Part shown: one piece after another, positions 58,323 through 64,000 of the stretch
How positions within the stretch are numbered: the first letter of the stretch is position 1
Layout of the letters: each line of letters starts with the position of its first letter
Source of the DNA: JANSWP01 sp041941305
GTDB lineage: Bacteria > Bacteroidota > Bacteroidia > Chitinophagales > Saprospiraceae
DNA: 64,000 nt
Reading direction: 5' to 3'
NCBI GenBank assembly: GCA_041941305.1
Contig: JBGTQJ010000053.1
Span: 1-64,000, forward strand
Position numbers and translations under genes: made by a program
The notes under the pieces: model-generated
What the model was told of the DNA's origin: nothing
The model's input: the letters and a program-made list of their open reading frames with translations, nothing else
Databases searched by the model: none

Positions 58323-59210
58323 TTACTCCAATTTCTCCAGCAGTTCCTTTGCTTCACTTTGATAAATGGAATTTGAATCTTGTGCAAAGGGAAGCACCAA
58401 ATCCTTTGTTTTTTCAAAATCAGCTTGTTTCAAATAGGCCATTGCCAAATACCATTGCGCATTTTTTTGCTGAATAAAATCAGCATTATTTGTCAAAGCG
58501 ATTAATAGTTTGATTGCCGTATCGGCTTCATTTTCAGACAAATAGCTAATGGCTAAATACAATTTTAAGTCATCATCTCCTGAAAAATCAGCATTGGGAT
58601 ATTTTTCAAAATAGGCTTCGAGTTCTATGATGGCTTTATCAAAATTGCCCTCATTGTAAGCTTTTAAGCTCGTCAATTGGTCTTCCAGCCGTTCTGTATT
58701 GGTAGTTAGACCAAAACCGGATAGTTCTTTTTCAATGTGGCTACTGGTCGTTTCGGGTAGGGGGCTAAAATGCTGTGCGAAAAGCGATTCATTGGAAATA
58801 TTGTGTTGACTTCTCCAAACGATAACTGTTCCCAAAAGCCCCACAAAAATTGCTGCGGCAAGCCAGCGATATTTTGAAATCAAAGGAATAATTTTGCCTT
58901 GCTTTCCTATTTCCAGTCGCCCCTGTTTTTCCAGATTTGTGTGAATTTCATTGAGCATTTCCCTAAAATTGGCATCGGTTTCCACTTGTATGTTTTCATA
59001 GCTGTATGCTTCAAGAGCGACTTCCAAATCGTGTTGAATCAATACATCTTTGGAAACCAACTTTTGCAAATGCTTCCGAATTTTGTTAGAGTCGAAACCT
59101 TTGGTTTGCTGCCAGGAGGCTTGTACTTCCAGATAAGAAGCTCCATTTTGAAGCAATTTGGCAAGAGCTTCGGCGTATTTTTTTTCGTCAGGATAAGATT
59201 TTTGATTCAT
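58323..59210 (-). CDS. Membrane protein with TPR tail, candidate anti-sigma factor
   Basis: 295 residues: a soluble N-terminal part (about 1-110) with no zinc-binding or asp-rich anti-sigma signature I can name, one membrane helix ('YRWLAAAIFVGLLGTVIVW', about 117-135), and a periplasmic TPR-like region ('LEDQLTSLKAYNEGNFDKAIIELEAYFEKYPNADF', 'LKLYLAISYLSENEADTAIKLL', 'AQWYLAMAYLKQADFEKTKDLVLPF'). Its start overlaps the sigma gene stop (ATGA), the usual arrangement for a sigma factor and its membrane-bound regulator. A likely signal input is the periplasmic TPR domain, perhaps through the caspase encoded next. Confidence 0.78.
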   Translation of the reverse strand: MNQKSYPDEKKYAEALAKLLQNGASYLEVQASWQQTKGFDSNKIRKHLQKLVSKDVLIQHDLEVALEAYSYENIQVETDANFREMLNEIHTNLEKQGRLEIGKQGKIIPLISKYRWLAAAIFVGLLGTVIVWRSQHNISNESLFAQHFSPLPETTSSHIEKELSGFGLTTNTERLEDQLTSLKAYNEGNFDKAIIELEAYFEKYPNADFSGDDDLKLYLAISYLSENEADTAIKLLIALTNNADFIQQKNAQWYLAMAYLKQADFEKTKDLVLPFAQDSNSIYQSEAKELLEKLE

Positions 59211-59779
59211 GGCTTGATGATTTCATTGTTCATTTTTTGAAGTACCAGGTCTTTCAATTCCTGCATACAACGGTGTTTTTTTACTTTGACAAAAGAATGG
59301 GAGTAGTCCATTTCCGCTGCTATGGACTTCAAAGGAAAACGACCGAAATAATAATCCATTAGTAATTTCCGGCAATTTTGGGATAGAGATTCCATTGCTT
59401 TTCGAAGTCCGATTCTCAAAGAATTGCCTTCTTCCTCTGGCAAAAAAGTAATTTGTTCATCTGGCACAATCGCTTGTTGTTCTTTTAATTCCCGTCCTTT
59501 TTGTTTGCACCACCTCATCCAGCAGATTTTGACAATGCCCAAAAGATAATCCTGAACTCTGGACTGTTGCTGCAATCGAAATCCAGGCTCTTTGATTTTA
59601 GCTCTAAAAATGATCAATGCCTCCTGAAATATATCTTTGATGTCTTCTTCACTTCCTCCTCTGGCCTTGATAAATCTTAGACTTTGCAGATACCCCATTT
59701 CATACAAATGGCTGTAAGCTTTTGGTTTATCTTTTTGAAGCTCTTGCAAAAAATCCAATTGGTTTTCGTAATCTTTCAT
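59207..59779 (-). CDS. Sigma-70 family factor of the caspase operon
   Basis: 190 residues from the ATG at 59779. Region 2 is 'MGYLQSLRFIKARGGSEEDIKDIFQEALIIFRAKI', region 4 is 'LRKAMESLSQNCRKLLMDYYFGRFPLKSIAAEMDYSHSFVKVKKHRCMQELKDLV'. It fits the ECF type with two-domain architecture and a helix-turn-helix in region 4. It heads the operon with the TPR membrane protein, whose start overlaps this stop. A 28-bp motif just upstream recurs at two other places, so self-activation is plausible. A longer frame to 59845 overlaps that motif and is not chosen. Confidence 0.9.
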   Translation of the reverse strand: MKDYENQLDFLQELQKDKPKAYSHLYEMGYLQSLRFIKARGGSEEDIKDIFQEALIIFRAKIKEPGFRLQQQSRVQDYLLGIVKICWMRWCKQKGRELKEQQAIVPDEQITFLPEEEGNSLRIGLRKAMESLSQNCRKLLMDYYFGRFPLKSIAAEMDYSHSFVKVKKHRCMQELKDLVLQKMNNEIIKP

Positions 59780-59785
59780 AATGAT

Positions 59786-59813
59786 TATCAGTGGTTTTTG
59801 GAAAAGGTTATCA
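59786..59813 (-). promoter_or_regulatory. Candidate ECF promoter, copy 1 (autoregulation)
   Basis: On the minus strand it reads TGATAACC, 15 bases (TTTTCCAAAAACCAC), TGATA, ending 6 bp before the sigma ATG at 59779. If TGATA is the -10 element, transcription would start almost at the ATG, so the mRNA would be leaderless or the true start lies further in. Confidence 0.65.
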
Positions 59814-59831
59814 GTAGGGGGTTTTGAAATT

Positions 59832-60027
59832 AATAACCTACACAAAATGACGACGATGTTTTTTTATTTAGCAAGGCAAAAATTTTCAGCATAGCAGCGC
59901 TATGGTTTAAATTTTTAACACGAATGAGCGATCCCGAAAGGGTGAATGTTTGGGGAACATTCAAGCGAATGACCCGCAAGCGGATGGGATGCAACAGAAA
60001 AAGAACAAGTCAGTTGAGTAGGTTATT
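59832..60027. other. Structured intergenic element with several hairpins
   Basis: AATAACCTAC (59832-59841) and GTAGGTTATT (60018-60027) bound it. Inside are AAAAATTT...CATAGC/GCTATG...AAATTTTT (near 59878-59917), GATCCCGAAAGGGT, GAATGTTTGGGGAACATTC and CCCGCAAGCGG. A GC-rich stem with a TCTTTTT run follows on the plus strand (60085-60116). It may be a mobile palindromic element or the site of a small structured RNA; no ORF is convincing. Confidence 0.45.
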
Positions 60028-60158
60028 ATTTGCGAAACCCCTAAAGAGCGTGAGAATTTGTTTTCAAGCAAAATGGGGTGACCCACCAAATGCGTGCGAG
60101 CCACCCTCTTTTTATTATTATGAGTGAAAGTGCTGTCTTCTAATTCATTTTTCTGGAA

Positions 60159-62762
60159 CTAATGTATTTTCAAAAAGCGCTTCACCTCTAACACACCACC
60201 GTCTCCTACGATTTGCACAAAATAAATGCCTTCACCAAAATTAGAAGCATCTACACGGGCTTCATTCAATCCTTTTGTCAAAATATCCTTTGTTTGATAA
60301 AGCATTTTTCCAAAGCTATCCACTACCCGGATTTCGCCTTCAATTTCCTGTTCCATCTGAAATTGAATGCTCAGTTTTTCGGAAACCGGATTGGGGTGCA
60401 AAGACAATTCATATACCGCTGTTCTTTGATTGTCACCTAAATGGATGAGGTTTTGACCATTTTCAGTAAAAGTCAAATTACCTACCGTAAATCCTCCAGA
60501 GCTGCCACCCAAGCCTTGAAAATCAGCAGCAAATGTGAAATCATCGCCATAGCTTCCCATTGTGGTGATGCTGGAGATACCAGTGCCCTCATTGGCAGGA
60601 ATAGCTTCATCTGCAAAACGCAATACATTCAAATCGTTGCGATCGTCCCCTTGTGCATTGAACCACTCCCAGCCAATGACTTCTGAATCTGTATAGTACA
60701 AAGTGACACGAACATTGGCATTTGGATCATTGAATTCTGGAGTGATTCTAAAGGTTTTAGTGGAAGTAGAGCCACTTGCCCAATTATTATTTGCGGATGC
60801 ACCCGCATTGTCCACTTCTACTTCTGTACATCCAAAATCGTGGCTACTCAAATTTTCAATAGTCATCATGATTCCTCCGGAAACTACATCGAAAAAGTGT
60901 ACAGTTCCGTTAGGTCCCAGGTACTCTTCCGTCGGGTTGTCGTCATTACTGACAGATTGCACGTGTTGGCTGGAAGGGTTGGAGTCATTATCTGCAATAT
61001 GGATAGTGTGGTTTGTATTAGAAGAATGTGGAGCTGCATTGCCAGTGAGGGTAAAAGAGAAATCTGTATTTTCTGCCCCTTCTACGTATTTGTCATTGTA
61101 AACTCTTACGGTAAAGGTTTTTTGATTGCTTACATTATTAAAGGTGACGCTGGATGGGTAGAAAATAAAATCCTGGTCACTTCCTTCCAACGCACTTCCT
61201 GCAGCGCTCAAAGTTGCAGTAACCGGATTGGCAGGGTAGGGGGTGATGCCCATTGTCACTGTGTAATTCTTGTAAGGATAGCAGCCATTGCTCACATTGG
61301 AAGCCCCTTCGTCCACATTGGTCTCAGTTGCACTGAAATAGACCTTAGGTGTTTGGCAAGGATCATAATCACCATCCATGATTTTAATGGTGCCTCCTCC
61401 GATTGGATCTAGCCAGTCATGAAGGCGGCGACGTTTATCATTGCTTTGAGGATGATCATCATTTGTCCAGGAATAATCCATTCTGCCATACATCGCTAAA
61501 TCATTCGCAGGGTCATCACAGTTGATGCTTCCACCACCATACAATTGACCTATAATTCTTGAAGTTTCTCGGAACAGGGGAGATCCAGAGGAGCCTCCTT
61601 CAGTTACAGAATAACCATTTGGAGTTGGATTCCAGTAAAATTCCCAATAATAACCATCCTTTGAAGGGGTTTTGTAATGTGTAGCAATCTTCTTATCATC
61701 TCCAGCAGGATGGTGAATGCCTACTCCTGTATGACCTTGTGAACCAGCAGCATCAAAACCATTAAAATAAACATTGTAAGGCCCATGGGGGCTTTCATCC
61801 AGTTTTATCAAAGCAAAATCAGAACCCAGGGCAATGTGAGAACCGGTAGTTGCTGGTCCTGTATTAGCTACAACTGTTCCTCCATTTGTGGTTTGATTCG
61901 GCAAAGAACCTGATTGAGAACAGCCCGCATACTCGTAATTCCAGTAGAAAACGTATCCAGAAACATCTGGATTGATAATGGCATCTTGCATAACCCCACC
62001 CATGATACAGTGATTGGCAGTCAAGAGATAAGGTTTGCAATCGTTTGCGGTATTGTTTATTAAACTACCGCTACAGAGATACAATCCATCCATGATTAGT
62101 TTGGCAACTCCTTTCTTTTCATCCTGCCAGTTGTTCCCTTCAGGAGAGCAATTTACATTGACCTGGCAAGGGCCAGCTTCCGGAGCATTTGGGTTAGGTG
62201 TTCCATCCAGGGTACGATAGCCTTGTCCGATTTGAGCAATTTCAATAGCGCCTTTTCCATAAACATAAAATGGTTCTACATATTCTAAAGTGGCAACTTG
62301 ATCATTGATTAAGGCGGTGGCAAAACGACGCGAATCTTTATTGTTTTTTTCGGTAAATGCACCCAAAACTTGTGTTTTGTCAGCATTGTAAATAAACAAT
62401 TTTGCACCTTTTGGTAAATAAAAATCACTGTATAAGAAGTTGATGTTTAAAGCCTCTGGACAATTGATGGTTAGTCTCCACACTCTGTCGCCATTCGACA
62501 TTGTTTCCCAAACGCCCGAATTTTTCAAATTCAATTTCACTTTATGACCAAAAGCAAAACGCAGTGGGTTGTTGAATTTCAAATCTTCTTCATCTTCCAA
62601 CATTAGTTTCTGAACATCTATAGAAGGCATAACTTCCACAGGAACTTTTGTTTCAAACTTCATTTCAAAGCTTGGAGGAGTGCCTCGTTCGCTGAGTTGT
62701 GCAAAGGCAAAAAGCGGAATCATTAAGAGGCAAAATATGGTGATAGTTATATTTTTAAACAT
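60159..62762 (-). CDS. S1-type serine protease with Calx-beta and T9SS sorting domain
   Basis: 867 residues from the ATG at 62762: a signal peptide (to about residue 22, FAFAQ), a pro-region, then a trypsin-like domain resembling lysyl endopeptidases: H251 in 'LLTANHC', D315 in 'SDFALIKL', S392 in 'EGGSSGSPLF'. A Calx-beta-like domain follows (about 480-600), then a module also found in the M43 protease at 6065 ('LGPNGTVHFFDVVSGGIMMTIENLSSHDFGCTEVEVDN'), then a type A sorting domain ('LHPNPVSEKLSIQF...DASNFGEGIYFVQIVGDGG'). It is exported by T9SS. A longer frame to 62810 enters a palindrome and is rejected. Confidence 0.92.
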   Translation of the reverse strand: MFKNITITIFCLLMIPLFAFAQLSERGTPPSFEMKFETKVPVEVMPSIDVQKLMLEDEEDLKFNNPLRFAFGHKVKLNLKNSGVWETMSNGDRVWRLTINCPEALNINFLYSDFYLPKGAKLFIYNADKTQVLGAFTEKNNKDSRRFATALINDQVATLEYVEPFYVYGKGAIEIAQIGQGYRTLDGTPNPNAPEAGPCQVNVNCSPEGNNWQDEKKGVAKLIMDGLYLCSGSLINNTANDCKPYLLTANHCIMGGVMQDAIINPDVSGYVFYWNYEYAGCSQSGSLPNQTTNGGTVVANTGPATTGSHIALGSDFALIKLDESPHGPYNVYFNGFDAAGSQGHTGVGIHHPAGDDKKIATHYKTPSKDGYYWEFYWNPTPNGYSVTEGGSSGSPLFRETSRIIGQLYGGGSINCDDPANDLAMYGRMDYSWTNDDHPQSNDKRRRLHDWLDPIGGGTIKIMDGDYDPCQTPKVYFSATETNVDEGASNVSNGCYPYKNYTVTMGITPYPANPVTATLSAAGSALEGSDQDFIFYPSSVTFNNVSNQKTFTVRVYNDKYVEGAENTDFSFTLTGNAAPHSSNTNHTIHIADNDSNPSSQHVQSVSNDDNPTEEYLGPNGTVHFFDVVSGGIMMTIENLSSHDFGCTEVEVDNAGASANNNWASGSTSTKTFRITPEFNDPNANVRVTLYYTDSEVIGWEWFNAQGDDRNDLNVLRFADEAIPANEGTGISSITTMGSYGDDFTFAADFQGLGGSSGGFTVGNLTFTENGQNLIHLGDNQRTAVYELSLHPNPVSEKLSIQFQMEQEIEGEIRVVDSFGKMLYQTKDILTKGLNEARVDASNFGEGIYFVQIVGDGGVLEVKRFLKIH

Positions 62763-62782
62763 GACGTTGTTTTTGATAGCTT

Positions 62783-62831
62783 GGATTGATAGTTTTTTAA
62801 AAATTTTCAATTTTTAAAAAACTATCAATCC
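62783..62831. repeat. 49-bp perfect palindrome
   Basis: Arms of 23 bases (GGATTGATAGTTTTTTAAAA...) mirror exactly around TTC. It fills most of the 82-bp gap between two T9SS genes and lies just past the stop at 62845. It may end transcription of the upstream gene even without a separate T tract. Confidence 0.85.
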
Positions 62832-62844
62832 GAATTTTTTCTAT

Positions 62845-64000
62845 TTATTGAATAATCAATTTAGCAGTCTGAATTCGATTTCCTTCCTGTGCTCTGACGA
62901 GGTAGATGCCAGGGTTTAAATTGGAAGTATTGAGTTCTAAGGTATTTCCATTCTGGAAGGATTCGATTTGGCGATTGTGAAGCAACTGACCTTGCAAATT
63001 CAGAATATCAATGCGAACGGAATTTTGGACATCTCCCAAAATGCTCAAATTCACAAAGTCATTTGCAGGATTTGGATATAAGGCAATTCTAAAATCGGAA
63101 TTGAAATTTTCATTTGAAAAATCCATTTCTTCCATCACATTGCCATCAGTTGGATTGCCAATCGCATTGGAAGAATTGGGTCCCAAAACCAAAGTTTCCT
63201 GCTCATCAGCTCCAGTAATGAAGCCATTTACCATTGAAAATTCAGCTTTGTTGATCAGGATGGTTGGGTCGTTCACTACTTCTACATTATCTACAAACCA
63301 GCCTTCGCCACCAGAGAAATAATCAGCTGCAAAACGGAATCGGATATCCACATCCTCCCCAGCCAGAGGGCTTAAATCAGCCATAGAAATCATATAGCCA
63401 AAGCTATTGCCGCCAAATGCAGTATCAGCAATCAAAGGATTATTGGCGAGTGGAATGAAATCGTTGTAACCATTTTGAACGAAAAGCGGTCCGGCAGTTG
63501 TCCAGGTGGTTCCGCCATCAATAGAAGTTTCGACAACGCCACCGTCATATCCGGCTTCTGTATTATGGCGGTGTACAAAACGCAAGTGGGTGCCTGTTTC
63601 GGCTGCGATGCTTTGGTTCAATGTCAAAGTTTGATTGCTTTGATAAGTTGGGTCTAATACGAACCAGGAGTAATCGCCGCTGTATGCTTCTGCATTTGTC
63701 CATGTAAAAGGAGCTGCACCTGCTGAAGAAGTCCAATTGAAAGGACTGGCTTCCATATCATCACGGAAGAGTAAATCTGCAGCGCTTCCGGTGTTGGTGT
63801 TGGCAACAATTGTGATGGTTTCAGTTGTACTGGCAGGCACACTCAAATTGGAGAAGGTAACTGTCTGACCAGCCACAGTTGCTGCATGACTGGAAGAAGC
63901 AAAAGAAGCTCCGGTTGGCAAATCATTGGTAATGGTGATGCCATTGATAGCCTGAATAGCATTATTAACTAAGTTTATTGTAATATTGAGTTGATCTCCA
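62845..64000 (-). CDS. T9SS-exported protein with DUF11-like and sandwich domains, 5' end outside the window
   Basis: At least 385 residues; the frame stays open through the right edge ('GDQLNITINLVNNAIQAING...DLPTGASFAS' leads into it), so the first apparent methionine (a TTG at 63921) is internal. Visible parts are the end of a DUF11-like repeat, a beta-sandwich of the type beside M6/immune inhibitor A proteases ('DDMEASPFNWTSSAGAAPFTW', 'GEGWFVDNVEVV'), a linker 'LVLGPNSSNAIG', and a type A sorting domain ('LYPNPANDFVNLSI...NTSNLNPGIYLVRAQEGN'). The missing 5' part probably holds a catalytic domain, possibly a peptidase, but nothing here proves it. Confidence 0.85.
   Translation of the reverse strand, partial: GDQLNITINLVNNAIQAINGITITNDLPTGASFASSSHAATVAGQTVTFSNLSVPASTTETITIVANTNTGSAADLLFRDDMEASPFNWTSSAGAAPFTWTNAEAYSGDYSWFVLDPTYQSNQTLTLNQSIAAETGTHLRFVHRHNTEAGYDGGVVETSIDGGTTWTTAGPLFVQNGYNDFIPLANNPLIADTAFGGNSFGYMISMADLSPLAGEDVDIRFRFAADYFSGGEGWFVDNVEVVNDPTILINKAEFSMVNGFITGADEQETLVLGPNSSNAIGNPTDGNVMEEMDFSNENFNSDFRIALYPNPANDFVNLSILGDVQNSVRIDILNLQGQLLHNRQIESFQNGNTLELNTSNLNPGIYLVRAQEGNRIQTAKLIIQ

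Noticed and set aside
60840..61412. 190-codon frame antisense to the S1 protease
   Set aside because: A shadow of a gene with a full catalytic triad and T9SS tail; no recognisable motif.

Overview
The window looks like a chromosomal segment of a Bacteroidota bacterium, most plausibly a Saprospiria-like lineage. The grounds are the AT-rich composition and many secreted proteins ending in type IX secretion (T9SS) type A sorting domains. SPII lipoproteins, LytTR and receiver-only regulators, RskA-type anti-sigma factors, DUF4331 proteins and an M43 pappalysin-like protease point the same way. No rRNA or tRNA gene was recognised. The genus cannot be named from the sequence.

Layout. 0.3-10.2 kb: small lipoproteins, a DUF4382 lipoprotein, a DUF4331 protein split into two genes with a TPR partner, an M43 metalloprotease and a DoxX protein. 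10.6-12.4 kb: a surface protein on the plus strand. 12.4-21 kb: a minus-strand block of membrane transport and stress genes (CorA, MscS, DUF389, TerC) enclosing an ATP-grasp / ATP-grasp / M14 amidohydrolase cassette. 21.9-23.5 kb: a tiny basic protein, a UspA protein and a small secreted protein. 23.7-33.1 kb: a TPR lipoprotein and two tandem DUF4331 paralogues, facing an ECF sigma factor, an RskA-type anti-sigma factor and a coiled-coil membrane protein. 33.3-39.7 kb: a subtilisin, then a two-component set (receiver, LytTR regulator, Hpt protein, PAS histidine kinase) with a beta-helix protein. 39.8-45.7 kb: a sulfotransferase, a fatty-acyl-AMP ligase/ACP/thioester reductase megaenzyme and a degenerate Lgt paralogue. 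45.8-53 kb: surface and secreted proteins and a YceI protein. 53.5-59.8 kb: a sigma factor, TPR membrane protein, caspase-like peptidase and M48 peptidase operon, with an outer-membrane-type protein downstream. 60.2-64 kb: two T9SS-exported proteins, one an S1 protease, the last cut by the window edge.

The strongest regulatory signal is a 28-bp motif (TGATAACC, 15 bases, TGATA) found three times with identical spacing and the same orientation at 53.5, 54.5 and 59.8 kb. It fits a promoter recognised by the sigma factor encoded at 59.2-59.8 kb, and so suggests a small caspase regulon.

Intergenic space is crowded with short non-autonomous palindromic elements of several families. Two are nested insertions with target-site duplications, and their empty sites can be read from sister repeats inside the same window. 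Several long ORFs gain false N-terminal extensions by reading through these repeats; I trimmed those starts.
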